Below, piece by piece: positions 15,667 to 24,800 of a stretch of DNA of 64,000 nt (position 1 is the stretch's first letter; the number at the start of each line of letters is the position of its first letter). A program made the position numbers and the translations under genes. Origin of the DNA: Halorubrum aidingense JCM 13560. Lineage in GTDB: Archaea > Halobacteriota > Halobacteria > Halobacteriales > Haloferacaceae. Under the pieces are notes generated by a model, which saw only the letters and a list, made by a program, of their open reading frames with translations, did not search any database and was not told the DNA's origin. Where the stretch lies: positions 226,228-290,227 of the forward strand of contig NZ_AOJI01000022.1 in the NCBI RefSeq assembly GCF_000336995.1. Reading direction: 5' to 3'.

Positions 15667-16497
15667 TCAGTCGCGCAGGAGCGTTGAGTAGTCCGCGATG
15701 ACCCCATCGACGCCCGCCGCCGCGAGGCGGTCGGCCTGATGCCACGTCTCGACGGTCCAGACGTTCACCGCGCGTCCCTCGTCGTGCGCGGCGGCGACGA
15801 TCGACTCGCCCCCGACGTCGTCGGGAGCGCCGAACCGCTCCGCGTCGAAAAACGGCGTGCCCCGAATCGCGTCGAGCGGCGGGTGGATCGCGGCCGCCTC
15901 GTGCTCGCGGGCGATCGCGAGTCCAGCCGCGACGGACCGAGACACCAACGGAGCGACCGGCAGCGACGACAGCTCCCGGACCGCCGCGAGCGCGCCCTCG
16001 CAGAACGACGAGAACAAGAGGTCGTTGTCACGCCCCTCCGTCGCGTCGAGCACGCGGTCGACGAAGGGGCGCCAGACGGCCGTCCGGTCCGCGAGCGCGT
16101 CGGCGGCGAGCTTCTCGTCGGGGCGGAGGTCCCACCGACCGGGGTTCTTGAGCTCGACGTTCACGCCGACGGCCGGGGGGACCGCGTCGAGCACCTCCGC
16201 GAGTAGCGGGACGGTCTCCCCGCTGTCGAGCACCTCCGCGCCGGTGACCGCGGCGGTGTCCGTCTCCCAGACGACGCCCGTCGCGTCGGTGAGCCCCCGC
16301 TCGCCGCGACCGGAGAGCTCCGCGTCGTGAACGACGACCACGTCGCCGTCGGCGGTGGGCATGACGTCGACCTCGATCCAGTCGGCTCGGCGGTCGGCGG
16401 CTCGCTCGACGGCGGCCACGGTGTTCTCCGGGTTCTCGCCGGCGAACCCGCGGTGGGCGATCAGGGTCGGGTCACCGGCGGCTGCGCGGTCGTCCAT
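15667..16497 (-). CDS. Glycerophosphodiester phosphodiesterase
   Basis: A 276-residue TIM-barrel enzyme that hydrolyses glycerophosphodiesters to sn-glycerol phosphate and an alcohol. The catalytic HRG motif (AHRGFAGENPENT, His15) and the metal ligands WIEVDVMPTADG (Glu42, Asp44) and VVVVHD (His57) are all present; the C-terminal GVDGVIADYS segment is typical. There is no signal peptide, so it is cytoplasmic. It probably recycles phospholipid headgroups. It is convergent with the NSS gene, and its own start is 66 nt after the end of the AIM24 gene, possibly in one operon. Confidence 0.93.
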   Translation of the reverse strand: MDDRAAAGDPTLIAHRGFAGENPENTVAAVERAADRRADWIEVDVMPTADGDVVVVHDAELSGRGERGLTDATGVVWETDTAAVTGAEVLDSGETVPLLAEVLDAVPPAVGVNVELKNPGRWDLRPDEKLAADALADRTAVWRPFVDRVLDATEGRDNDLLFSSFCEGALAAVRELSSLPVAPLVSRSVAAGLAIAREHEAAAIHPPLDAIRGTPFFDAERFGAPDDVGGESIVAAAHDEGRAVNVWTVETWHQADRLAAAGVDGVIADYSTLLRD

Positions 16498-16563
16498 CGA
16501 TCGACGGCTCGGCGGGGCGAAAAAAATAGCTGTCGCCGCGCTCGGCAGCTGTCGGGTCGCGAA

Positions 16564-17220
16564 CTAGACGTGCTCCTCGTACGGCTGCACGACGACGAAT
16601 CCGCCCGAGCCGTCGAACCGCATCTGGTACCGCTCACCGGACTCCTGGCCGACCATGTCCGAGAGGCTGCGGTTCACCTCGACGTTCGGTGTAGTCTCGC
16701 CCCAAGCGACCGTCGCGCTCGGGTCGGTCGACACCGGCGGCTCGAGGACGATCGGATCGCCGTGGGTGGTGAGCGCGACGTAGCCGGGACCTTCGAGGTA
16801 GACGTTGCTGAACCCGCCGGCGAACGCGCCGGCGAGACTGTCGATCGTGTTGATCTCGTAGGAGAGCGACTCCTGGAACGCGAGGACGTCCTCGCCGTTG
16901 ACCGTGATCGACTCGCCGTCGGCGAGTTCGACGACCTGCACCTTCTTCCCGTCGTCGGCGAGGTACGCGTGTCCCCGACCCTCGACGGCCATGACGGGAG
17001 TTCCCTCGCCGGTCGCCGCCTGCTTGAGGAATCCGGTGATGCCGCCTTCGGCGGAGGCCTTCCCGGTGAACGAGAGGTCGCCCGTGTACGCGATCATCGA
17101 TCCGGCCTTCGCCATCACGGTGCCGTCGACGCTGACGTCGAGGGTGTAGCTGTTCTCGCGCTGGAACGGTTCCGCGCTCTCCGTCGGCGCGTTCTCGGCT
17201 GCGAACTGATCTAAGTTCAT
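16564..17220 (-). CDS. AIM24 / TIGR00266-type protein
   Basis: A 218-residue beta-rich protein of the AIM24 family (DUF124). The run GTVMAKAGSMIAYTGDLSF and the long glycine-punctuated beta strands (GPGYVALTTHGDPIVLEP; GSGGFVVVQ) are typical of this tryptophan-attenuator-like beta-roll fold. There is no signal or membrane segment. The bacterial and archaeal members have no agreed biochemical role; the mitochondrial relative helps maintain inner-membrane architecture. It may share a transcript with the phosphodiesterase gene downstream. Confidence 0.82.
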   Translation of the reverse strand: MNLDQFAAENAPTESAEPFQRENSYTLDVSVDGTVMAKAGSMIAYTGDLSFTGKASAEGGITGFLKQAATGEGTPVMAVEGRGHAYLADDGKKVQVVELADGESITVNGEDVLAFQESLSYEINTIDSLAGAFAGGFSNVYLEGPGYVALTTHGDPIVLEPPVSTDPSATVAWGETTPNVEVNRSLSDMVGQESGERYQMRFDGSGGFVVVQPYEEHV

Positions 17221-17328
17221 GTGCGGGGACCGAACCGTCGGGTTCGGCTACGGGCCGTTTCCTCGCAATCGATTATCAATCTTGGTCCTTCGTGGTCGGC
17301 GCCGCGAGCCTTCCGGGCGCCGGCCCGT

Positions 17329-17961
17329 TCACTCCAAGAGGATCGTGAGACCCCACCGGCCCGACTGCTCGGGGTCGGACCCCGGGTCGCCGATCGTGAC
17401 GGGCGTTTCGAACCGGTACTCCCCGACCGGGAGGCAGGCGTCCTCGCCCGGCGCCCCGTAGAGGTCGACCGTTCGGCTGCTGGACCCGCCGGCGTCGATC
17501 TCGAACGTGCGGAACTCCTCGGTGACGGCCACGCCGTCCGTGAGTCGCCAGCAACCGGGCTCGGCCGGATACCCCCCGTCGCTCGGAAGGAACACGAGCG
17601 CGTCGGTGTCGTCGTACACGTACTCGAGGTGGACCGCACGGCCTTCGCCGACCGTGACCGACTCGTCGCTCGTGTTCTCGAGGACCGTCCGGATCCGCGG
17701 CGGCGACTCCTCCGTCGCGGCCTCGCGGACGACCTCGACGGAGGGAACGACGGGGAGGCCGTCGGCGGCGTCGACCGAGACGACCGTGATCCCCGGCCCG
17801 CCCGTTCCCTCGGGACGCGTTCCGCCCGCACCGTCGCTATCGTTCCCGCCGTCGTCGCCGTCGCCGCCGCCCGGCGGATCTCGGCCGAGACACCCGGCAC
17901 CAATGAGCAGGGCCGATCCGCCGCCGATGCCGCTGAGGTACCGCCTTCGCGTCGTGACCAT
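17329..17961 (-). CDS. Haloarchaeal lipoprotein of unknown function
   Basis: A 210-residue secreted protein. The N terminus TTRRRYLSGIGGGSALLIGAG is a Tat signal with the lipobox cysteine in AGCLG (residue 25), followed by a Gly/Asp linker (30-55). The mature domain is beta-rich, with an immunoglobulin-like pattern (IRTVLENTSDESVTVGEG; VGEYRFETPVTIG), as in haloarchaeal surface proteins that carry a BsuPI-like intracellular-inhibitor fold. I do not recognise a specific family. ATG 17961 is set by the twin-arginine signal. Confidence 0.75.
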   Translation of the reverse strand: MVTTRRRYLSGIGGGSALLIGAGCLGRDPPGGGDGDDGGNDSDGAGGTRPEGTGGPGITVVSVDAADGLPVVPSVEVVREAATEESPPRIRTVLENTSDESVTVGEGRAVHLEYVYDDTDALVFLPSDGGYPAEPGCWRLTDGVAVTEEFRTFEIDAGGSSSRTVDLYGAPGEDACLPVGEYRFETPVTIGDPGSDPEQSGRWGLTILLE

Positions 17962-18148
17962 AGTCGTATCAGGACGCAGATACGTATATGAATGTCTCTG
18001 AGTCGACGCGTTCCGACGCGTTCCGACGCGATCGATCGGCGCTCGACGATCGGCGCTCGACGATCGGCCGTGGAGGGAGCGTCGCCGCTCGAGAGGACGC
18101 CGTTTGCGCGCCAACAGGGCTATGACGCCCGCGGCTGGGGAAGCGCAT

Positions 18149-18559
18149 ATGACGGATCGCTCCCTCGCCGCGATGGGAATCGTCGCGCTGATCTTCCTCG
18201 GCGGCTTTCTCGGCGGCATCGGCGGCGATGCGGTCGGCCCTCGAGAGTACCCGGAACGGCCGCCGACGGTGGACGCGGAGACGGCCGGCCCGTACGCCGC
18301 CGCATACGAGGAGGTGTACCGGCACAACCGGACCGTCGAGGAGGAGACCGAGACGATCCGGGAGATCGTCGTCGGCGCGGGCGTCGTCTCGGTGAGCGAG
18401 CGGGACGACGGTTACGATATCGTCGTGAGCGTCGACTACTACTGGACGTTCGGCGCTGACGGCCCCGACCGGCCGATCGTGATCGCCGACGGCGAACCGT
18501 ACGAGGCGACCTCCTTCGTGAACGAAACGACGACCGACCGACTCGGGGACACGCTCTGA
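18149..18559 (+). CDS. Small membrane-anchored protein of unknown function
   Basis: A 136-residue protein with one N-terminal helix (about residues 7-25, AMGIVALIFLGGFLGGIGG) and an acidic outer domain. The domain resembles a short alpha/beta module (ETETIREIVVGAGVVSVSER; DIVVSVDYYWTFG). ATG 18149 places the membrane helix at the start; an upstream in-frame ATG at 18104 is less likely. I do not recognise a family. Its stop codon lies inside a perfect 21-bp direct repeat. Confidence 0.65.
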   Translation: MTDRSLAAMGIVALIFLGGFLGGIGGDAVGPREYPERPPTVDAETAGPYAAAYEEVYRHNRTVEEETETIREIVVGAGVVSVSERDDGYDIVVSVDYYWTFGADGPDRPIVIADGEPYEATSFVNETTTDRLGDTL

Positions 18560-18586
18560 CGACCCGGGGACACGCTCTGACGACCC
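18545..18586 (+). repeat. Perfect 21-bp direct repeat over a stop codon
   Basis: Positions 18545-18565 and 18566-18586 are identical. The first copy contains the stop codon of the small membrane protein gene (18557-18559), and the second supplies another in-frame TGA (18578-18580). Confidence 0.95.
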
Positions 18587-18618
18587 GGGTCGGCGTTTCG
18601 GCTCGACTCCGCAACCGG

Positions 18619-19284
18619 TCAGTAGACGACCAGCGAGAGGTACAGCTGGCCGGCACCGGCGACGATCATCACCGCGCCCGCGAGGCGTTTCAGGGAGTCG
18701 GCGTGAGTCATTACCCGGTTCGCGTTGCTGATCAGCCCGACGCCCGTCGCGACTGTCGTCGCGGCCATCAAGGCCGCGACGACGCCGGCGTACACCGAGA
18801 GGACGAGGAAGGCGGCGTCGTCGGGAAGCGCGATGGCGCGCGCGACCACGGCGAGGAATACCGGTGCGACACAGCCCGCCCCGGCGAGCGCGTACCCCGC
18901 CCCGAACACCCCGAACCCGAAGACGCTCGACCGTCGCTTCGGCAGCGACACGGAGATAGAGGGGCCCCAGCCGGCGACGACGAGCAGCCCGAAGACGATG
19001 AGCAGTCCGCCCACGAGCGTCTCGAAGACGGTGATGTTCGACAGCGCCGACTGTCCGACCTGGACGGTGGCGCCCGCGAGCAGCGTGAACGTCGCGAGCA
19101 CGCCGACCGCGGCCGCGAGGCCGCGCACCCCCGCGCCGGTCACCGAGGCTTGGTCGGCGTCGACGGAGTTCACGTAGAACCCGACGTATCCCGGCAAGAG
19201 CGGGTACGCGCACGGCGAGAAGAACGTCGCGACCCCCGCGGTCACGGCGAACGGCACGTTGGTCGCGAGCGAGACGTCGGTCAT
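18619..19284 (-). CDS. CcdA-type cytochrome c biogenesis / thiol-reductant transporter
   Basis: A 221-residue membrane protein with six helices in two repeats. The conserved cysteines sit in FFSPCAYPLLPGYVGFYV (Cys25) and GAGCVAPVF (Cys138), the pair that passes electrons from cytosolic thioredoxin to an exported thiol protein. It is 13 nt after tlpA and in the same operon as the Sco-like gene, so the likely acceptor is the exported TlpA-like protein. The cluster probably serves maturation of cytochrome c or the copper centre of a terminal oxidase (inference from the family). Confidence 0.92.
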   Translation of the reverse strand: MTDVSLATNVPFAVTAGVATFFSPCAYPLLPGYVGFYVNSVDADQASVTGAGVRGLAAAVGVLATFTLLAGATVQVGQSALSNITVFETLVGGLLIVFGLLVVAGWGPSISVSLPKRRSSVFGFGVFGAGYALAGAGCVAPVFLAVVARAIALPDDAAFLVLSVYAGVVAALMAATTVATGVGLISNANRVMTHADSLKRLAGAVMIVAGAGQLYLSLVVY

Positions 19285-19297
19285 CGGACCCGTCCCG

Positions 19298-19843
19298 TCA
19301 TCGGTCGAGCGCTCTCTCGATGCCGTCGACGAACTCCTCCGTGGTGTGGGTCCCGGAGGTCGACCAGCGGACGCGTCCCGTCGCGTCGACGGCGCGCGCG
19401 CTCGGGTAGCCGCCGACGTTGAGCCGGGCGGCGAGCTCGGCCGAGACGTCGGCCGCGACGAGCCAGTCGCCGTCGTGGTCGGCCCACCACTCGGCGACCG
19501 TCTCCTCGCTGACCGCGTCGCCGACGTCCTCGGTCGTCACCGAGACGAACAGCGCCTCGTCGCCGATCCGGTCGTGCGCCGCGACGAGGTCGGGCATCTG
19601 CTCGGAACAGGGCGCACACCACGTGCCGAAGAAGTCGATGAACGTCGGGCGGTCGGGCGCCGGAAGGGTCACCTCGCCGTCGCGGCTTCCCGGCGCCTCG
19701 ACCGTGGCGATCGTCACCGGCTCGATCGGCTCGGCCGCGTCGCCGCCGCCGAGCGCGTCGGGCGCGTTCCCGCTCGCGACGACTCCGGCTCCGCCGAGGA
19801 CGCCGACGCTCGCGAGCCCGGCGAGGAGGTGGCGACGCCTCAC
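19298..19843 (-). CDS. TlpA-like exported thioredoxin-fold protein
   Basis: A 181-residue protein with an N-terminal Arg-rich signal and hydrophobic stretch (RRRHLLAGLASVGVLGGAG), followed by a redoxin domain (about 55-181). The active site is FGTWCAPCSEQMPDL (Cys76, Cys79), close to the canonical WCxPC site of TlpA/ResA. A cis-Pro equivalent is in NVGGYPSARAV. It should act outside the membrane, reducing cysteines of apocytochrome or copper proteins, with electrons from the CcdA protein encoded next. Its start overlaps the Sco gene stop by four bases. Confidence 0.9.
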   Translation of the reverse strand: MRRRHLLAGLASVGVLGGAGVVASGNAPDALGGGDAAEPIEPVTIATVEAPGSRDGEVTLPAPDRPTFIDFFGTWCAPCSEQMPDLVAAHDRIGDEALFVSVTTEDVGDAVSEETVAEWWADHDGDWLVAADVSAELAARLNVGGYPSARAVDATGRVRWSTSGTHTTEEFVDGIERALDR

Positions 19844-20544
19844 GCGGTGACCACCCGTTCGAAGTCGTCGACGAGCCGTTCGATGTCCGTCTGCGGCCCC
19901 CTCGGGTACACCCGCTCGACGATCCCGTCTTTGTTGGCGAGGAGGATAATCCCGACGTGGGGGAACTGGTACTCCAGGTTCTCGTGCTCGTCGGCGTCCC
20001 GCTTCTCGATCATGAGCCCGAACTGCTCGTCCATCAGCTCCCGTCCGCGCTCGTAGCTCTCGGGCCGGAGGAAGTGCCAGTTACCCGCGTCGAGGTCGAC
20101 CCCGCGCTGGTCGGCGTACTCGCGGAGCACCTCCGCGGTGTCCTGTTCGGGATCGAACGTGAGCGAGAGGAACGCCGCCTCGTCGCCGACCCCCTGCTCG
20201 GCGGCGTACTCCTGCGCGCGCCGGAGACGGAGGATGAGCGCCGGGCAGACGCCGTCGGGGCAGTTCGTGTAAAACGAGGTCCACAGCACGGCGCGCTCGC
20301 CCTCGAGGCCCTCGGTGGACACCGTCTCGCCCGTGATCGGATCGGGAACGGCGATATGCGGCATCTCGTCCCCGTAGCTCGGGTGGGACGCCTCGCTCAA
20401 GTCTCTCTCGGGCGGCCCGAGAATCGTTCCCTCAGCGCCCGAGTCACCGAGCCCGCCTAGCCCGCCGAGACAGCCGGCGGTCGCGGCGGTGGAGACGGTC
20501 GCAGTCGCGGCGCCGAGCGACCGGAGGTAGGTGCGGCGATCCAT
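19840..20544 (-). CDS. SCO1/SenC-like lipoprotein
   Basis: A 234-residue exported protein. A signal with lipobox Cys25 (ATAGCLGG) precedes a thioredoxin-fold Sco domain. The copper site reads TNCPDGVCPAL (Cys95, Cys100) and the third ligand is probably the His in FPHVGIILL. Standard Sco proteins have CxxxCP; here one extra residue gives CxxxxCP. Sco proteins deliver copper to, or reduce, the CuA site of cytochrome oxidase. It leads the operon sco-tlpA-ccdA. ATG 20544 is set by the signal sequence. An 18-bp palindrome lies 114 bp upstream in the region shared with the cold shock gene. Confidence 0.88.
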   Translation of the reverse strand: MDRRTYLRSLGAATATVSTAATAGCLGGLGGLGDSGAEGTILGPPERDLSEASHPSYGDEMPHIAVPDPITGETVSTEGLEGERAVLWTSFYTNCPDGVCPALILRLRRAQEYAAEQGVGDEAAFLSLTFDPEQDTAEVLREYADQRGVDLDAGNWHFLRPESYERGRELMDEQFGLMIEKRDADEHENLEYQFPHVGIILLANKDGIVERVYPRGPQTDIERLVDDFERVVTA

Positions 20545-20657
20545 GTGTATACGCCTAGCTACGTGGACGCTCGTAAATGAACCTCGCGGCTGGTTGCATC
20601 CGGTGAGCACAGCCACCGCGGGGGCGATCGAAGCGATCGTGACAAACGTCCGGAAAC

Positions 20658-20675
20658 GGTCGTGGTACCACGACC
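20658..20675. promoter_or_regulatory. Perfect 18-bp palindrome between the Sco operon and a cold shock gene
   Basis: GGTCGTGGTACCACGACC is self-complementary over its full length. It ends 7 bp before the TATA-like GCGTTATCC (20683-20691) of the cold shock gene and lies 114 bp upstream of the Sco ATG. This is an operator-like position for a dimeric regulator of either or both genes. Confidence 0.6.
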
Positions 20676-20717
20676 CTCGCAAGCGTTATCCCCGAAACGC
20701 CTGTATGTTTGGTTGTA

Positions 20718-20924
20718 ATGGCAAACGGTAAGGTTGACTTCTTCAACGACACTGGCGGCTACGGTTTCATTTCGACTGACGACGACGGCGTGGACGACGA
20801 CGAGGACGTGTTCTTCCACATGGAAGACGTCGGCGGCCCGGACCTCGAGGAGGGCCAGGAGGTCGAGTTCGACATCGAGTCGTCCCCCAAGGGACCCCGC
20901 GCGACGAACCTCACTCGCAACTAA
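20718..20924 (+). CDS. Cold shock domain protein
   Basis: A 68-residue nucleic-acid-binding OB-fold protein. RNP1-like GGYGFIS and RNP2-like DVFFHMEDV are present. The protein is acidic, with a DDDGVDDDED insert absent from the second copy at 50757. It should bind single-stranded RNA or DNA as a chaperone. ATG 20718 (MANGKVDFFND) matches the family; an upstream TTG adds only three residues. The short predicted leader follows the TATA-like box at 20683-20691. Confidence 0.94.
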   Translation: MANGKVDFFNDTGGYGFISTDDDGVDDDEDVFFHMEDVGGPDLEEGQEVEFDIESSPKGPRATNLTRN

Positions 20925-21079
20925 TTTCGGATCCCGGCCGTCGGTCCGCGTGATCGACCGCTGATCCGCTTTTCCACACTCTCAACTTCCGACGAGCGAC
21001 GCGTCCGCTGGCGGTCCGCAGACGCGTTTCGTCGACGGAATCGATTGTTTAAGTAGGAGCCCGTCTGAACGACCCGGTA

Positions 21080-21787
21080 GTGAGCGATCCGATTCCGACC
21101 GGCTGCCGACCGGTCGACGACCTGTTGGGCGGCGGGTTCGAGCGCGGCGTCGTGACGCAGGTGTACGGCCCGCCGGCCGCCGGCAAGACGAACCTCGCGC
21201 TCGCGGCGGCGGTCGAGGTCGCGGCGCGGGGCGACCGCGCGCTGTACATCGACACCGAGGGGCTCTCCATCGACCGCTTCGAGCAGCTCGCGGCGGGGCA
21301 GGTCGACCGGTCCGACACCGACGAGACGGTCGAAGAGATCGCCTCGCGGCTCGTGATCTCGGAGGCGTACGACTTCGACGACCAGCGCGAGGCGGTCCGC
21401 GACGCCGAGGAGCTCGCCGGCGAGGTAGACCTGATCGTGTTAGACTCCGCGACCGGCTTCTACCGGCTCGAACGCGCCGGCGACACCGAGGGCGGCGAGT
21501 CGCTCCGGAAAGTCGCCAAACAGGTGACGCACCTCCTCTCTCTGGCCCGCCGACACGACTTGGCCGTCGTGATCACCAACCAGGTGTTCACCGATCCCGA
21601 CAGCGACCGCGACCGCGCGCTCGGCGGTAACACGCTCAACCACTGGACCGGTGCCATCCTCCGCGTCGACCGGTTCCGTGGCGGCAACCGGCGGGCGACG
21701 CTCGAAAAACACCGATCGAAGCCCGCTGGCGACACGACGACGTTCCGGATCGTCGCCGACGGACTCGCTGAAGGCGTGGAGTCGTAA
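21080..21787 (+). CDS. radB: DNA repair and recombination protein RadB
   Basis: A 235-residue archaeal RecA/RadA paralogue with only the core ATPase domain. Walker A is GPPAAGKTN (30-38), and Walker B is the hydrophobic strand VDLIVLDS. RadB assists RadA in homologous recombination and has weak ATPase activity. The GTG start gives the usual N terminus SDPIPTGCRPVDDLLGGG. The box GTTTAAGTA (21047-21055) lies about 30 nt upstream, so the transcript should be leaderless. It stands alone ahead of the subtilase gene. Confidence 0.95.
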   Translation: MSDPIPTGCRPVDDLLGGGFERGVVTQVYGPPAAGKTNLALAAAVEVAARGDRALYIDTEGLSIDRFEQLAAGQVDRSDTDETVEEIASRLVISEAYDFDDQREAVRDAEELAGEVDLIVLDSATGFYRLERAGDTEGGESLRKVAKQVTHLLSLARRHDLAVVITNQVFTDPDSDRDRALGGNTLNHWTGAILRVDRFRGGNRRATLEKHRSKPAGDTTTFRIVADGLAEGVES

Positions 21788-21837
21788 GCGTCGCCCCTGT
21801 CGGGAGAGTTATGAACGCCGCGCCGGCCTGAGTGATA

Positions 21838-24800
21838 ATGAGCAGCCAGCGGCGGGCTCCGACCGCGGTGGCCGTGATCGTTCTCGTCGCCTGCCTACTT
21901 GTCGGAGCCGTCGCGCCGGTCGCGGTGGCCGGCGGAATCGGTTCGGCCGGAAGCGCTCCCGCATCGAGTGCCGACAGCGCCGGAACGGGTGCGGTCGACG
22001 ATGCGGTCATGGGCGAGACAGCTGCCAGCGAGGTATCCGCCAGCGAGGTGTCTGCCGGCGAGACACCCGCCCGTGGCGCGATCAGTCCGGGGCTCAGGTC
22101 GGTCGACGGTACCGTCGAACTTGTCGTCCGGTTCGAGGGCGACGCGAAGGTCGGCTCGACTGACGCCGAGGGCCCTGGGGAGTCAGGCACCGTCTCGACG
22201 GAGGGACTCAAGACGGCCGCCGCGAACTCGCAGGCCGACTTCGACCGGTTCGCCGACCGCCACCACGCGGTTACGGTCGACCGGCACTTCTGGCTCGCGA
22301 ACGCGATGCTCGTCACGGTCGACACTGACCGCGTCCCGATCGACCGACTCCTCGAAGTCAGGGGCGTCGAGCGCGTCCACGAGAACTTCCGAGTGGAACT
22401 CGACTCGGCTACCGCCGACGATGGCGGAGGTTCGGTCGGCGGTTCCGGCTCCGTCGCGGGTCCCGATCCGGACTTCGCGTCCACCACGTCGGCGTCGACG
22501 AACGCCACGTACGGCGTCGACATGGTTCGAGCGCCGGACGTCTGGACGACGTTCGATACCCGCGGGGAGGGGGCGACCGTCGCCGTGATCGACACCGGGA
22601 TCGATCCCGATCACCCGGACCTGACGGTGAGCGGGTGGGCCGAGTACAACGCCTCCGGCGCCTTGGTAAGCGAAGGTCCGGAACACGCCTACGACGAGGA
22701 CGGACACGGAACCCACGTCGCCGGGTCCGTAGCCGGCGGGAACGGGAGCGGGACCGCGATCGGCGTCGCGCCCGCGGCCGATCTCTACGGGATCAAAACG
22801 TTCGACGAGTCCGGAGAGGGCGCGACGTTCGTGCAGGTGCTCGCCGGGATGGAGCACGCGATGGACGAGTCGAGCGTGGACGTGCTTCAGATGAGTCTCG
22901 GTGCCGACGGCACCTTCGCGGAGTTCGTAGAGCCCGTCCGAAACGCGCGCGATGCGGGGAAGATCGTCGTAGCCGCGTCCGGAAACCGCGGACCGGGAAC
23001 GTCGAGCTCTCCGGGGAACGTCTACGACGCCACCGCGGTCGGGGCCGTCGATCGGAACCGCGACGCCGCGTACTTCTCCGGCGGTCAGACGCTGAACGGC
23101 ACCGAGGACTGGAACTGGAGCCGGGTGGACGACCGGAGCGGACCACCGGACGACTGGCCGGAGAAGTACGTGGTCCCGGACGTGGCGGCGCCGGGCGTGA
23201 GCGTTAATTCGTCCGTGCCCGGCGGCGGGTACGAGCGGTTCGACGGCACTTCCATGGCCGCACCGCACGTCAGCGGCGTCGCCGCGCTGATGATCTCGGC
23301 GTCACCCCGGGACGTCACCGACGACGAGCTCCACGAGACGATCCGAACCACGGCGAACCACCCGGACGGTGCGACAGCGCCTGACGCCCGCTACGGGACC
23401 GGTATCGTCGACGGGTTCGCGGCCGTGTCGGCCGTCGCGCCCGCGTACGACGTCTCGGACCTCTCGGTCCCGGCGACGGTCGAGCGGCCCGGGCCGCTCA
23501 ACGCGACGGCGACGGTGACGAACACCGGCCGCGCGGGCGGCGACAACCGCACCGTCGAACTCCGTCTTACCGACCCCGAAAACGCCAGCAACGTCACCGT
23601 GCTCACCGAAGAAAACGTCTCGATCGCCTCCGGAAACGAGACGACCGTCCCGCTCAACGGAACGGTCCCCAGTGGCTTCGGAACCGGCGAGACGACCGTG
23701 ACGATCGCCTCTCCGGAGGACGCCGCCACCGGGTCGATCCGAATCGCCGAGGCGGTCGGGACCGTCAACGGTACCGTCACCGACGCGGACACGAACGCGA
23801 CGCTCTCCGGGATAGACGTGGCCGTTGAGAACGGTACGGAGACCGTGGGGACGGCGGTAACCGGACCGGACGGGGCCTACGAGGTCGCCGTGCCGGCGAC
23901 GAATCTGACCGTCACCGCGAGCAACGCGACGTACGCGCCGGCCGACGAGACGGTGAGCCTCGCGGAATCGGGCGACACCGCGACTGCGAACGTCTCCTTG
24001 GCACTCCGGAACGGGACGCTCGCCGGGGGCGTGGACGCGAGCGACGGAGGAGATCCCCCGACGAACGCGACGGTAACTGTCACGAACGAGAGCGGAAGCG
24101 AAGTGGCCGCAGTCGAATCTGGAGCCGAGGGGACGTACGCCGTCGACCTTCGGCCCGGCGCGTACGACGTCACTGCGGACGCGCCCGACTTCGATCCCAC
24201 GACCGAAACGGGCGTACAGATCGAGCCCAACGCGACGACAGATCCGGGGTTCCGGCTCGGTCCGCGACCGGCGACGGTGTTCGGAACCGTGGTGAATTCG
24301 AGCGGCGGCGAACCGATCGCGGGCGCGACAACGACGGTCGGTTCGGCGTCGAACGTGACCGACGCCGACGGGACCTACTCGCTCGCGGTCGATCGCGGTA
24401 CGCGCACGGTGACCGCCGCCGCGGATGGGTATGCGAACTCCTCGCAGTCGGTCGATCTCGCGGCGAACGAGACGCGGGAAGTGAACGCGTCACTCGCCCC
24501 GCGGGCGGTGTTCTCCGTCCGCGAACTCACCGGCCCGAGCGATATCGAACGAGGCGAGAGCGGCGAGTTCACCGTCTCCGTTCGGAACGACGGGCGGGCG
24601 GCGGGCGACGCGACAGTCGACGTCGACGTGACGCCCGGCGGCTCGGCGTCGCCCAACCCGACGACGATCACGGGCGTCGCGGTCGGCGAGACGGACGCCG
24701 GATCGTTCACGGTGTCCGTCGGCTCGGACGCGGAGACGGGGGCGTACGAACTCACTGCCACGACGGACGACGACTCGCGCTCGCTCTCCTTCGAGGTGTC

